From Chrysochromulina tobinii (Eukaryota; Haptophyta; Prymnesiales; Chrysochromulinaceae): a stretch of 51,570 nucleotides of DNA. The notes below the pieces were generated by a model. The model was given only the letters and a program-made list of their open reading frames with translations. It was not told the DNA's origin and ran no database searches. Every line of letters starts with the position of its first letter. Positions within the stretch are counted from its first letter, which is position 1. The stretch spans positions 1 to 51,570 of the forward strand of contig JWZX01002769.1 in the NCBI GenBank assembly GCA_001275005.1, in the 5' to 3' direction. The translations under genes and the position numbers were made by a program. Shown here piece after piece: positions 38,381 through 48,213 of the stretch.

Positions 38381-38860
38381 ATGAGGCTCCTCTACTTGCT
38401 GCTCATCATCAGCGTCGACCAAATTGTTTCTCATCAGCGTCGACGCTCGCAGCATCGCATTCGCGAAGAGCGCGGCTCGAAGATAGCCTTTGGAGTCTTC
38501 ATGGGATGCGGGGCGTACTTTGGCTCTGGACAGCTTTACACGACGTGGCAGCCAGGAGGCATGGCGTATCGTCCGATTCGTCGCCAACTGCTGTCTCCTA
38601 ATCAAAGAGCTGCAGCATCGTTTGCCGGCGCAGCATTCGGGATCACCGCGGCTCGGCAGCTGCTTGCGTCGCATGGAAACGGCGAACGGTTTGCCTTGTG
38701 GGTCGGACGAGGGCCTGTGGCCCTGCAAGATTTGGTCGATGATGCGCTTCTCCGGCTGAAGGCGAAGCGTCTGGAGCTTGAGCGTCAACGGCGCGAAGCC
38801 GAGCGAAAGGCGTGGCTACGCGAAAACACGCGCAGGGCTACGATCGTTCGGCCGCAATGA
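38381..38860 (+). CDS. Small protein of unknown function with N-terminal hydrophobic segment and basic C-terminal helix
   Basis: 159 residues from ATG 38381. MRLLYLLLIISVDQIVS resembles a signal peptide. A middle segment has small-residue hydrophobic stretches (FGVFMGCGAYFGSG, AAASFAGAAFGITAA) that could be membrane-associated, and the C-terminus is a charged helix (RLKAKRLELERQRREAERKAW). The frame could extend upstream to 38129, but that part lies in the dispersed repeat and was left out. Its 3' end is partly duplicated at 39002-39048. Confidence 0.45.
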   Translation: MRLLYLLLIISVDQIVSHQRRRSQHRIREERGSKIAFGVFMGCGAYFGSGQLYTTWQPGGMAYRPIRRQLLSPNQRAAASFAGAAFGITAARQLLASHGNGERFALWVGRGPVALQDLVDDALLRLKAKRLELERQRREAERKAWLRENTRRATIVRPQ

Positions 38861-39268
38861 GAACGTAGGGTAGGTACACTCGGAGGGATTAACGACCCGA
38901 CCACCACCGCGATCACGACACGCGGGGGAGGCAGGCGGGAGAGCTTCACTTGCCGGCGCGCAGGGATAGTTGTGTACATGTAGACTCTGGCCTGGCCCGG
39001 GGCGCGACGCCGAGCGAAACGCGTGGCTACGCGAAAACACGCGCAGGGGCGCTGCGCGTCGCGGCTCTGAAGTCTGAACGTGATCGTTCGCCCGCGCCAT
39101 GCAACTTTAACGCGAACGTGCGTACAACAGGAACAGCGTAACTTCTCACGTATGAGGTCTATGCCACCCGGGCCGCACCCGAACGTCGTATAGTGTCCTA
39201 TGGTTCCTCGGCGTATGCGGGCTAGTCTTGAGTCTACCCTCTCTACAAGTGTTTAGCCCATCAACCCA
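38861..39268. other. Convergent intergenic region with a duplicated gene fragment
   Basis: 47 bases at 39002-39048 repeat 38791-38837, the last coding part of the upstream gene, with two mismatches; a shorter match (GATCGTTCG) follows. The copy is in no long frame. Nothing else seen. Confidence 0.75.
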
Positions 39269-40204
39269 TCAATGGGGTTCAAGCGGGGCCGAAGCCCGAG
39301 CAGGCGCGCGATGAGACTCATGAAGCTCCGGGTGAGACTCCAGATCCAGCTCACCCGCTGGCGCTGCGACTGCGGCTGGTGGTGGCGGCGGCTCGCCGTC
39401 TTCGTGCGCTCCCGCAAACCACTGCAGGGCTTGGTTGGTCGCCTCCTCCGCGTCGCGCAGAATGTGCCCTTCCCAGCCAGCGCTCCGCAGCACGACGCTC
39501 GCGAGCCGATCGGCCGGCACGCCGCGCTCGCGCAGCCGGCCTATAAAGCCCTCGGCGCATGCCCGCGGCACGTGGGTGTCGCTCTCGGCGAGGATGAAGA
39601 GGATTCTCGTCGGGTGCTCCACGTAACTGCTCAGGCGGTTGCACGGCGCATGGAGCTGGTAGAGCTCGTCGCCGGCCGCACTCTCTCCCAGCACGTTGGC
39701 TGTCGAGCCGGGACGCAGCCAGTCGGGCGTCGACCGCTCGCACACAATGGCCCGCAGGCGGCGCTCGCTCACGATGCTCGCGAGGAAAATGTCGCCGCCC
39801 ATGGACGAGCCGTACGCATAGATCGGCAGCACTCGGCCTGCCGTCCCAAACGTGAGCAGCGCAAAGTCAACGAGCCGCGGGACCGTGGCCGCCGTGCGAT
39901 GGATGACAGGCCAAAAGTGTTGCTTCTGCGATAGGGCCCAGCCCGCGCGGTTTGACAGCTCGGACGAACAATCGCGCCGCTCGCCCTCGTTGTAGTGGTC
40001 GGCCAAGACACAAGCGTACCCGTGCTCCTCAAAGATCTGCGTGCGCTTCGAGGCGGCAAGTTTCTCCTTTGTCGACCCGAGGCCAGCCAGGAAGAGGACG
40101 ACTCCAGTGCGAGCAGGCAGCTCCATCGGCGCACTGTGAAGCACGGGTCCCGCGCCATCGACGACGGCGCGTGCGTACGAGCGCTCGCCAATCGTGAACA
40201 TCAT
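39269..40204 (-). CDS. Alpha/beta hydrolase
   Basis: 311 residues from ATG 40204. It starts with a strand-rich hydrolase core (GVVLFLAGLGSTKEKL, YACVLADHYNEGER). The nucleophile elbow is YGSSMGGD, with Ser at the centre. The acid is the Asp in LAESDTHVP and the base the His in GWEGHIL, in the right order and spacing. A Pro/Ala-rich tail follows. No signal peptide is evident. Substrate unknown; esterase, lipase-like or peptidase-like activities are all possible. CCTTGACTCGAC lies just upstream of the ATG, similar to the ACTTGAC motif near other starts. Confidence 0.75.
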   Translation of the reverse strand: MMFTIGERSYARAVVDGAGPVLHSAPMELPARTGVVLFLAGLGSTKEKLAASKRTQIFEEHGYACVLADHYNEGERRDCSSELSNRAGWALSQKQHFWPVIHRTAATVPRLVDFALLTFGTAGRVLPIYAYGSSMGGDIFLASIVSERRLRAIVCERSTPDWLRPGSTANVLGESAAGDELYQLHAPCNRLSSYVEHPTRILFILAESDTHVPRACAEGFIGRLRERGVPADRLASVVLRSAGWEGHILRDAEEATNQALQWFAGAHEDGEPPPPPAAVAAPAGELDLESHPELHESHRAPARASAPLEPH

Positions 40205-40406
40205 GAAAGTCTCGGAGTCGAGTCAAGGGTGTGGCCGTGGGGCATGCGGACAGAGGTTTTCGGCGCGTGTGAGCCACAATATGACAACAAGGGATTCTAA
40301 AGACGCACACGTTCCGCCTCCGCTTAACCTGTTCGTGTGTGAAAAACAGTGTCTGTCGCACTTTGCTCTGGTCGACTTCTAAACGGCCCAGGGCCGCGAC
40401 GCCTCT

Positions 40407-40456
40407 AGTAGCGAGGCGCGGGCGGGTCGTTCAGTAGCGAGGCGCGGGCGGGTCGT
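40407..40456. repeat. 24-bp direct repeat in the KAP3 5' flank
   Basis: AGTAGCGAGGCGCGGGCGGG and the next four bases occur at 40407-40430 and again exactly at 40433-40456, eight bases before the KAP3 ATG. Confidence 0.9.
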
Positions 40457-40464
40457 GTGCGACC

Positions 40465-43095
40465 ATGGAGTCGGAGGCGCGTTACATGCGCCGCAAGGTC
40501 AAGGCGGGCCTTATCGAGGCTGATCATGAAGAGTGCGCCATTGTGGTGCACTACGAGGTCGAGGCGACCGTGCTCGGTGAGCTCGGTGAGCCCATCGTGG
40601 CAGAGCGGCAGGAAAACACGAAGCGAATCAAGCTGAAGACGCTCTCCGAGAACACCAACATCCCACGGCTCGCCGAGGAGATCCTTGAGAAGTGCAAGCT
40701 CATCCACGCGTCCAAGCTCTCGCAGGTCGAGCAGCTCCTGCAGGAGCTGGTCGCCGAGCAAGGCCGCAAGGATCGCGGCGGGTCCTCCGCGGCCGCCGGG
40801 GGCAAGAAGCGCGGTAAGGGTGAGAAGAAGGCGGGCAAGAGCGCCGACGGCGACGCCGAAGAGAAACCGAGCCTAGATAAGCTCGATCAGTATATGGAGG
40901 CGATGTACGAAGAGCCGGAGGCAGCGACCAAGGCGACGTACAACATCCTGCAGCTCGCGCGCACGGCAGAGAACCTGGAGCCGCTGCTCGAGAACGAAGC
41001 GCTGCTCGGGCTGCTCGCCCGGCTACTGCAGGAGGAGGGTCCCAAGTCGATGGACCTCTCGGTCAACATCCTGTACATCCTGTACTCGTTCTCCAACTTT
41101 TCGCAGTTCCACCAGCTGCTCTCGCAGGCGCGCGTGGGCGCCAACGTACTCGAGGTGGTCGAGCGCGAGGCAAAGCGGTCGCGCCTGCGCGAGCTCGAGC
41201 AGGCCAAGGCCGAGAAGGAGGGCCGGCCTGTGCACGCCGACCCGCTCGAGGAGAAGAAGGATCGGCTCAAGATCCGCAAGCAGGAGAAGCTGCTCTACGT
41301 CTGCTTCCACGTGCTGCTGAATCTGGCGGAGGAGCCCGAGGTGGAGCGCAAGATGACAAAGCGCGGGATCGTCGGGCTGCTCACGGCGATGCTCGGGCGC
41401 AAGCAGAACACCGAGCTGCTCGTGCTCTCGCTCCTCTTCCTGATGAAGCTCGCCATCTTCAAGGAGAACCTGCCCTCGTTGAGGGAGAAGCCTTCGAAGG
41501 CTGAGAAGGGCGCCCTGCCGGCGCTCATCATGGCGCTCACGGCCTTCGTGCCGCACCAGCAGGAGGCGCTGCTCGCGACGGCGCTGCGGCTGCTCTTCAA
41601 CCTCTCCTTCGACCAGCAGCTGCGCGCCGCGATCGTCTCGAGTCAGGCTGGGCTGCTCCCCAAGCTCGCGACGCTGCTGCGCTCGACCAAGGGGCGGAAC
41701 CAACAGCCTCTCGTGCTCCGGCTGCTCTACAACCTCTCGGCCGAGCCGTACGCGCGCAAGGCCATCGGGGAGACCGAGGCGCCCAAGCAGATCGTGAAGC
41801 AGGTGCTCGCATGCGGCGAGCCGCAGCTGCCCCTCGAGCTCGCTGCGCTCGCGATCAACGTAGCGGCGGACGAGGCCTCGGCAAAGGCCATGGCAGCCGA
41901 CGGGACTCCCATTCAGCAGCTCGTCGACCGGCTGTACCAGAGCCGCGATCCGCACCTGATCAAGTTCCTGCGCAACCTGGTGCTACACCCGGGCGTGGGC
42001 GCGCACCTGCTTCCCTTCCTCGCCGATCTCATCGCCCTCGCGCAGCAGGTCGACGCGCCTGAGACACTCGTAGAGCTGCTGGGCATCGTCGGCTCGTTGC
42101 CGCTGCACGAGGTGCGTGAGTTCCCGGAGCTGGCTCGTCGGTACTCGTTGCTCGACTTCCTCGCGCGCTACCTCACGCCTGGCTTCACCGACGACGATGT
42201 GCTGCTCGAGGTGGTCGTCGTCATCGGGCAAGCGGCGATGCACCCGCGCATCGCCGCGCAGCTCGCCCAATCCCGCATCCTCACCTCCCTCTACACGCTC
42301 ATCACCGAGAAGCAGGAGGATGACGAGATCGTGCTCCAGATCCTGTACGCTTTCTTCCACCTGCTGCAGGCGCCCGAGCCGCGCTACGCGCTGCTCCAGC
42401 AGACGCAGCTCGTCATCTACCTGCTCGACCTTCTCCTTGACAAGTGCGAGGCAGTGCGCCGGATGGCCAACCTGTGCCTTGACGTGGTCATCGAGACGGA
42501 CGAGACGTGGGCACCGCAGATTCGGCAGCGCAAGTTCCAGATGCACAACAAGGAGTGGCTCGAGGTCGTCGACGAGGACGAGGCCGAGGAGTACCAGGAC
42601 GCCGTCGCTCTCAACAATGCGATGGCCTCGCTCCACATGAACCAGCCGCTCGACGCGGCGGCGCTCGACGATGCCGGATACGCGGACGAGGCTGGCTACG
42701 GCGGCGCGTATGGCGACTCGGGCCTCGACGGCGCCGACTTCGGCGCGGGCGGCGACGGCTACGGCGCCGATGCCGTGGGTGCACGTGGGGGGTACAGCGC
42801 GTACGGCGGCGCCGACCCATACGGGAGCGAGTACGGTGCAGGGCTCGAGGCCTATGGGCAGGACACCGATCAGGATACCGATCTCTACGGTGACGGGCTG
42901 GGCCGCGACCCTCATTTGGGCCGCGACCCGTCCCTTGCGCACGGGTCGGCCGCGCTACACAACGCGGCGTCGTCGCATTTGGGCACGGGAGTATTAGACG
43001 GCTACGCGGACGGCGACGACGTCGGGGATGACGACTATGACTTTGACCAGGACGACGACGACGGCCAGTACGAATACGGCCGAGGGCAGTACTGA
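40465..43095 (+). CDS. KAP3: Kinesin-associated protein 3, kinesin-2 accessory subunit
   Basis: 876 residues in one intronless frame from ATG 40465. KAP3 joins the two kinesin-2 motor chains into the heterotrimer that drives anterograde intraflagellar transport. The N-terminal segment is typical (EARYMRRKVKAGLIEADHEE, VHYEVEATVLGELGEPI, RIKLKTLSENTNIPRLAEEI). A Lys/Gly/Ser linker at about 95-130 precedes KLDQYMEAMYEEPEAATKAT. Armadillo repeats fill about 150-720 (LLFNLSFDQQLRAAIVSSQA, LLYNLSAEPYARKAIGETEA, LAALAINVAADEASAKAMA). The family signature RRMANLCLDVVIETDE and RQRKFQMHNKEWLE follows at about 670-700. The tail from about 735 is an unusual Gly/Tyr/Asp-rich stretch ending DDDYDFDQDDDDGQYEYGRG. 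It shows that the organism builds flagella or cilia. Confidence 0.97.
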   Translation: MESEARYMRRKVKAGLIEADHEECAIVVHYEVEATVLGELGEPIVAERQENTKRIKLKTLSENTNIPRLAEEILEKCKLIHASKLSQVEQLLQELVAEQGRKDRGGSSAAAGGKKRGKGEKKAGKSADGDAEEKPSLDKLDQYMEAMYEEPEAATKATYNILQLARTAENLEPLLENEALLGLLARLLQEEGPKSMDLSVNILYILYSFSNFSQFHQLLSQARVGANVLEVVEREAKRSRLRELEQAKAEKEGRPVHADPLEEKKDRLKIRKQEKLLYVCFHVLLNLAEEPEVERKMTKRGIVGLLTAMLGRKQNTELLVLSLLFLMKLAIFKENLPSLREKPSKAEKGALPALIMALTAFVPHQQEALLATALRLLFNLSFDQQLRAAIVSSQAGLLPKLATLLRSTKGRNQQPLVLRLLYNLSAEPYARKAIGETEAPKQIVKQVLACGEPQLPLELAALAINVAADEASAKAMAADGTPIQQLVDRLYQSRDPHLIKFLRNLVLHPGVGAHLLPFLADLIALAQQVDAPETLVELLGIVGSLPLHEVREFPELARRYSLLDFLARYLTPGFTDDDVLLEVVVVIGQAAMHPRIAAQLAQSRILTSLYTLITEKQEDDEIVLQILYAFFHLLQAPEPRYALLQQTQLVIYLLDLLLDKCEAVRRMANLCLDVVIETDETWAPQIRQRKFQMHNKEWLEVVDEDEAEEYQDAVALNNAMASLHMNQPLDAAALDDAGYADEAGYGGAYGDSGLDGADFGAGGDGYGADAVGARGGYSAYGGADPYGSEYGAGLEAYGQDTDQDTDLYGDGLGRDPHLGRDPSLAHGSAALHNAASSHLGTGVLDGYADGDDVGDDDYDFDQDDDDGQYEYGRGQY

Positions 43096-43560
43096 ACGCC
43101 TGGGCGAGGATCTGCCCGCGCACCCGTCGCAGAGTGTGCGTGCGATGAGAGTATGAGGGGTGTCCGGACTCTGGTCTCTGCACGTTCCCAACATTCCGGT
43201 ATACGGCCGTTTGCGCGTGGGGAGCGTGCGCGTGAGATAGGCAGAGGGGCTCGGCGATCCGCCGCCGTCTGATTGATGTCTGTTCTGACTTTCGTATGTG
43301 GCTGGCTCTCCGGCGGCCGGGCCGTGTGGGTGCATGTATTGGAAGTTTAAAGACACAACTGTAAATGTCCTCTGCAACTAAACTCGGCCTGTGTCCTGTG
43401 TCGGAGGGGATGCGGGGTTGAAACGATAAAGTCGTGTTAACGTTCACGCATCTAAACTAAAACTTGGATCGTGTCCGCGGGTGCGGCGGCGGTGGCGGCG
43501 GCCGCCCGCCCGGCGTGGTCCTCCCTCCGAGCTCGCCGCAAGTCTTTCCAGGGGCCGTGG
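43096..43560. other. Intergenic region between KAP3 and the GNAT gene
   Basis: It contains the KAP3 3' flank (an ACTGTAAATG near 43358) and the GNAT 5' flank. The GNAT frame extends upstream to a GTG at 43471, but the start at 43561 is the first ATG. No other feature. Confidence 0.55.
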
Positions 43561-44385
43561 ATGTGGTGGAGCGCCCTTAGTCTTGCATATCTGCTCGCGG
43601 GTCCGTCGAGGTACGATGCCCTGTCGCGGCACGCGCCCCTGCGGTGCACAGCCGTCTCGCCGTTAACCATCAGCACGGCAAACTTTTGGGACTTCAGCAC
43701 CGAGTGCAGAGTTGGGCTGCCAACCACAACGCACGTGTGCGAGGTCGCCACGCTGCTCGTCGAATGCTTCTACACCGGCGGAGAGGAACTGCCACGAGCT
43801 GCCGACGGCTTTATGAGTATCGAACCTAGAGATGTTTGTGATGCGTTGCCTGCACACTTGGACGAGGCTCCTGGGCCAGTGAAGGAGCGTTGGCGACTCG
43901 CGGCCAAGGGCCTGCAATGGAGGCTTGGAGGGCGGTTGGAGGAACCTGTTCTCGACGTCTCGATGGAGACCTCGCTTATGCTCGTGCTGCAGGATCGTGC
44001 TACCCAGCGCATGGTCGCGTGTGCGGAGCTCTCCTTGCGGCCTGTCGATGGAAAGCTGCCGAGTGAGTTTGCGTGCCCGCCCCTCTTCATGCTGCACAGC
44101 GAGGCGAAGCTTGGCGCCTACCTGAGCAACCTCTGCGTCGCAGCGACGCACCGTCGGCGAGGCCTGGCGAAGCGGCTGCTGGCCACTTGTGAAGACGTTG
44201 TGCGCAACAACTGGTCGTTGCCGGCGTTGTATTTGCACGTCGATTTGAAGAACACCGCGGCGGCGGAGATGTATCGGGCGTGCGGCTACGAGCAGCTGCC
44301 CGACTACGATCAATACTGCAGGCCGCCTGCTCCTGAGCAGGCTGATCGCGTGCTCAATCGTTATCATCAGAAGGTCTTGGTTTGA
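43561..44385 (+). CDS. GNAT-family N-acetyltransferase, probably plastid-targeted
   Basis: 274 residues from ATG 43561. The N-terminus MWWSALSLAYLLAG is a short hydrophobic leader followed by a basic, Ser/Thr-containing stretch (RYDALSRHAPLRCTAVS), the arrangement of a bipartite plastid presequence. The GNAT core occupies about 110-260: the acetyl-CoA loop LSNLCVAATHRRRGLAKRLL carries the R/Q-x-x-G-x-A signature, and the last motif is ALYLHVDLKNTAAAEMYRAC followed by GYEQLP. Known plastid GNATs acetylate protein N-termini or lysines; the substrate here is not shown. The stop codon is followed 12 nt later by TGTAA. Confidence 0.85.
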   Translation: MWWSALSLAYLLAGPSRYDALSRHAPLRCTAVSPLTISTANFWDFSTECRVGLPTTTHVCEVATLLVECFYTGGEELPRAADGFMSIEPRDVCDALPAHLDEAPGPVKERWRLAAKGLQWRLGGRLEEPVLDVSMETSLMLVLQDRATQRMVACAELSLRPVDGKLPSEFACPPLFMLHSEAKLGAYLSNLCVAATHRRRGLAKRLLATCEDVVRNNWSLPALYLHVDLKNTAAAEMYRACGYEQLPDYDQYCRPPAPEQADRVLNRYHQKVLV

Positions 44386-44646
44386 AGCCAATGTAACATA
44401 CTCCGAAGCACTTTTAATTAAATAATACGGCTTTTGTGTGCGGCTGCCCGCTGAGTGGCGCTTCACCGCACCGCGATTTTTCTCAGTCGTGAATTTATCA
44501 TGAATGTCTTTGAGAAGAAAATATGTTTGTGGGGGAAATTTTGTGTCATTTCGTGTCATGTTATTATGAATGAAAGGTGTTGTACTTTTTTGAGAGTTGT
44601 GTTTTTGTGAAGTGTTGTGAATCAATTTTTCGAAATGTGATTGCGA
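44386..44646. other. T/G-rich intergenic spacer
   Basis: A conspicuous drop in GC with runs of T and TTGTG; TCGTGTCAT-like words repeat near 44545-44560. It is the 5' flank of the next gene. No coding evidence. Confidence 0.6.
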
Positions 44647-46563
44647 ATGGCAGCTTCCGCTCTCAACCTTGCGGTCTTCTGCATGCAGACGGCGCCATAC
44701 CCACTGCCATATCCGCATTCGCCGCAATTACACGACAAAAGTTCGAGGCTGTACGTCGTCGCCACGGACGCCATCAACGACCGAGCTGACGTTGTGACCG
44801 TCGCGACGCTCGCGGGGTGGCTCGCTCGGGAACGTGTGCCTGAGATTTTCACGGTGCAGAAGGCCATCGATGATCCTGAGGACTCTAACGCCTTCTGGTT
44901 GCGCCAGTTGGCTGGCGAGTACGGCACCATCAACACAACGTTCTTGGCCGATAGCGGTGCTCTTCTCGCTCACTTTGCGCCGCGGATGAGCGGTTACGTT
45001 CGCTTCGACCTCGACAGCAAATTCGGGTCCGCCAATGCAGCCATAACCCGCTGCAGCGCCGGCAACGGCCTGGTCGCCGCTGGGACCGCCGCTACGGCCG
45101 CACTGCTAGAGTCGCTCGGCGTCCCGTTGCAGCACGACTCGACGAAGGAGACTGCCAGCGCCGCCTTCGAGGCGTCGAAGGCGACGCTGTCCGATCGCCT
45201 CGCCACCTTTGCGCCAAATGACGGCAGCAAGGCGCACTGCATGGCCGGGTACGCGGTCTTCAGCCGGAGCCCGGTCATCGAGTTCCCTGCGTCGGGCGAC
45301 GCGGCGAGCGTCGCGGTCATCGCTCGACTCAATGCTTCTACGCACGCAGGGGTGGCGATGGGTTGGCACAGCGGCGATGAGTTTGAGTATGTAAAGGCGC
45401 TCAGCCGGGGCGGCGCGTGGGCGCACGCGAGCGACTGGTCGCAGGACCTGTACGCGCTCTCCAACCTCGCCGCGCACTCGAATGCGCTCGCACGCCTTCG
45501 AACGACGCCGCCGAGAGGTCTACCGCTTTCGGCTGCGACGCACGCACACGAGTCGAGCGCCATGCCGGGCGCCGGCCGCTCGGAGCGCCATGCCGAGCGC
45601 CGGCCGGTTCAGGCGGCTCACACCGTCGCATTCGTCATGAGCGACGGCGACAACCTGTGCTGGCTCCAAGGCGACTGGCGCAAGGCGTCGTGGTATGGTT
45701 CGCCCGATCGCGGCGAAGTGCCCATCGGTTGGACGTTTGCACCGGCCGCGGCCGAACTAATCCCCACAGTGCTTGAATGGGCACGGCGGGGCGCCACCGT
45801 GAATGACTCGTTCATCGCAGGGCCGAGCGGCGCGGGGTACTACTTCCCAGACGCCGTCCCGATCGACCGGCGTGACGCGTTCAAGCAGGCGACGGGACAG
45901 CTCATGGAACTGAGTGGCATGGATCTCCTCAACGTCATTGGCGCGGCGCCGGCGGCGGAGGCACTCGAACCGTTGCTGGCCTCAGCGGCGGTGCGTGCCC
46001 TCTTCTTTTGGACCTACGGCGCGGGCTACTCAGGCATGCGCGGCAACGTAGCGTGGCTCGGCGGGAAGCTGGTCGTCGGGGGGCGTGTCTCGCTCTGGGG
46101 CGAGTCAACCGACGTCTCAAGTACCATGGTCGGGCCGGAGGCGCTTGTGCGTGTGCTGAGCAGCCTGCCCAAGGACCCCACTCATCCAAATAGCTACTCA
46201 CTCATCCCGGTGCATGCGTGGTCACACAACACAAGCTCGGTGCGCCACGTGGCGGAGGCTCTCGAGGCACTCGGGGGGTTCGACGTGGTCTCGCCCTCGG
46301 AACTCGTCGAGCGGCTGACGGCGTTCACGCCCCACACCTCGATGTGCCCGATGCCGCGTGGATCGTGGTCGCAGGTGTGCCTCGACTGTACCCTTTCGGG
46401 CAACGGCACGTGCGTTCTCGACTGTAATAACTGCGGGGGCAAGCGCGCGGCGTGTGATCTGAGCGTCTGCTCTGACGCCCTTACCATCGACTCACACATG
46501 AGGTTTGTTTGCGAGGATGGCACGCTGTGCCCTGCAGGTAGGGAGCCCATCGGCGGCATGTGA
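44647..46563 (+). CDS. GxGYxYP-family protein (putative carbohydrate-active), Cys-rich C-terminus
   Basis: 638 residues from ATG 44647. The start MAASALNLAVFCMQTAPY is mildly hydrophobic and may be a secretion signal. The N-terminal 280 residues match the layout of the domain that precedes the GxGYxYP domain (SRLYVVATDAIND, TVATLAGWLARERVPEIF, NAFWLRQLAGEYG). The second domain has VAFVMSDGDNLCWLQGDW, IGWTFAPAAAELIPTVLEW and GPSGAGYYFPDA (about 45820-45855), the motif that names the family. A Cys-rich tail (CPMPRG … CLDCTLSGNGTCVLDCNNCG) is likely disulfide-bonded, fitting an extracellular or lumenal location. The family is best known from bacteria as putative glycoside hydrolases; no activity can be assigned here. 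Confidence 0.75.
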   Translation: MAASALNLAVFCMQTAPYPLPYPHSPQLHDKSSRLYVVATDAINDRADVVTVATLAGWLARERVPEIFTVQKAIDDPEDSNAFWLRQLAGEYGTINTTFLADSGALLAHFAPRMSGYVRFDLDSKFGSANAAITRCSAGNGLVAAGTAATAALLESLGVPLQHDSTKETASAAFEASKATLSDRLATFAPNDGSKAHCMAGYAVFSRSPVIEFPASGDAASVAVIARLNASTHAGVAMGWHSGDEFEYVKALSRGGAWAHASDWSQDLYALSNLAAHSNALARLRTTPPRGLPLSAATHAHESSAMPGAGRSERHAERRPVQAAHTVAFVMSDGDNLCWLQGDWRKASWYGSPDRGEVPIGWTFAPAAAELIPTVLEWARRGATVNDSFIAGPSGAGYYFPDAVPIDRRDAFKQATGQLMELSGMDLLNVIGAAPAAEALEPLLASAAVRALFFWTYGAGYSGMRGNVAWLGGKLVVGGRVSLWGESTDVSSTMVGPEALVRVLSSLPKDPTHPNSYSLIPVHAWSHNTSSVRHVAEALEALGGFDVVSPSELVERLTAFTPHTSMCPMPRGSWSQVCLDCTLSGNGTCVLDCNNCGGKRAACDLSVCSDALTIDSHMRFVCEDGTLCPAGREPIGGM

Positions 46564-47180
46564 TTCGTGCTTGCGTGCCTCCGATCGCGGCTCGGTGAAG
46601 TCCCTGGCCCGCCCCTCCGCCCTGGGTAGGAGCATAAATGGCACGGCAGTGCACCGGGTGTGCCGCGTTGAAAGTCGAACCGTAACGCCTGCGGCCTGGC
46701 CGCACCACCGGCGCACCCGCACGCGCGAGGTGACGCAGCGCGCGCACCTGTCGTCACCCGGCCGGGCTAACCCTTCACGCGCCTTCAGAGGCCGAGGACG
46801 TGAGCGCATGTGTGCACGGGTTTTCGGGGGACGAGTGATAGGATATCGTGCTTTCTGCAAACAATATGTACAAGCCCCGCCGGGCCGACCCCTCGCACAG
46901 CGCGCGCTCCTCAACACACGTGTTCGGCCTCGACTTTTCTCTTGTCAGCGGCCGCGCACTCGCTCTCTGTCTCTGGCACCAGGCGTCACTCGCTCTTTGG
47001 CACCAGGCACGTCGTCGGGGTTTTCTCCTGCCCTGTCCTCTCAGTCAGGCCATGGCTGCCGCTCCTCCGCTGTCCTCGCACACCGCCTCCACATCGCTTA
47101 CGCATCGCCGAGCAAAGTCTGCGCGAAAAACATCGCCTAGACTGCGCTGGTCTGCGAGGTCCCGCACTCCGCCGCGCGTC
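46564..47180. other. Convergent intergenic region
   Basis: Between the 3' ends of the GxGYxYP (+) and small coiled-coil (-) genes. A short direct repeat, TGGCACCAGGC with CACTCGCTCT, occurs near 46950-47010. No gene recognised. Confidence 0.6.
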
Positions 47181-47834
47181 TCAGCACGTGGCGACGCGTG
47201 GCAGGCCGACCGCACACATGCGTTTGCGCGGCTCGTCTCTGGGAGCGTCAGCCTCCAGCTCGAGCACGCTGAGAGAGCACGCAAGCGCGACCACGTTGGC
47301 GTAGCCGCTGCGGCAGCGCTTGCGCCAGTCGCAGCGCAGTGCCGCCAGGATGTCGAGAGCGTCCGTCGACACACCCGACGAGGCCTGCTGCAGAACATCA
47401 AGTTCCGAAGTTACGGCGCTTAGGTCGTCTTCAAGGCGAAGGACCTCATCGTCCAAGGCGGAGCTCTCCGCGCGCTCGGCCTCGAGCACCTGCATGTTGT
47501 GTGGCCATCACAAGTCAGAGCTGCAGTGGGCGAACATGGGAAAGCGGGACAGAGATGCACGTGCGAGGCTCGGCGAGGGCAAAGAGACTTTGGCAGGTGG
47601 ATGCAGTGGGCGCACCTCGGAGACTTGCCGTGCGCTCCCGGCGGACTGCAGCGTCTTCGCCACGATCTGACTCACATCCTCACCCATCCGATCGATAGTC
47701 TCACGCTGGTGCTCGAGTCGGCGGCTCGACTCAGCAGCTGAGCGGTCGAGGGCCTCGATGGCGGCGGCTGAGCGTGCGTGCTCCTCCTTCATGCGCGAGA
47801 GGAGCTGGAGCAGACCGCCGGAGTCGAGCTCCAT
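47181..47834 (-). CDS. Small two-exon coiled-coil protein of unknown function
   Basis: Exons 47834-47616 and 47489-47181 join in phase 0 to 175 residues. MELDSGGLLQLLSRMKEEHA begins a helical segment, and heptads run through SRRLEHQRETIDRMGEDVSQ and then VLEAERAESSALDDEVLRLE. The C-terminal 60 residues are less regular (DILAALRCDWRKRCRSGYAN) and end in a basic stretch. An earlier in-frame ATG at 48041 would add 69 residues that look non-coding. Size and design resemble small coiled-coil complex subunits, but no family is recognised. Confidence 0.55.
47490..47615 (-). other. GT-AG intron, 126 nt
   Basis: Donor TCCGAG|GTGCGCCC and acceptor CACAACATGCAG|GTG. Joining RQVSE to VLEAERAES keeps the heptad pattern going; without it the frame ends in a Pro/Ser-rich tail. 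Confidence 0.65.
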
Positions 47835-48213
47835 CGAGAAGCGCGAAGAGAATCCAATTTTCCTGATGGCTACACCCGAATCAGAGTTACCGATGCGAAA
47901 TAACCAAACCAAATTGCCGTCGGTGTCCCCCCCCAAATTAAACAGAAAACGTTGATATCGGCGATCGGAGATGCCGCTGCCTCTATTTCTAGCCGTTGGG
48001 CCACTCGAGAGGCGTCTTCGAACTTCAACTTGCTCACACATGTGCTCATGACTTGCCGCTGTTGTCAGTTCACAACTCAGTTCTCGCGTGTTGGGTTATG
48101 CTTATGGGTAGCTATACTCACCGGAGGGCCCAACAGCAACACAGAACTCTACAAGCGAACCTATTGATAAACTATAGATCCCACCCTACTGAGCAGAATC
48201 ATGGTACATGGAC
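47835..48213. other. Intergenic, AT-richer than its surroundings
   Basis: The 5' flank of the small coiled-coil gene and 3' flank of the methyltransferase gene, both on the minus strand. An A/T-rich patch lies at 47890-47960. No gene, RNA or repeat recognised. Confidence 0.55.

Noticed and set aside
38406-38445. Direct repeat TCATCAGCGTCGAC around a short spacer, like an introner boundary
   Set aside because: The implied intron would be under 30 nt, and the frame is open and continuous through it.
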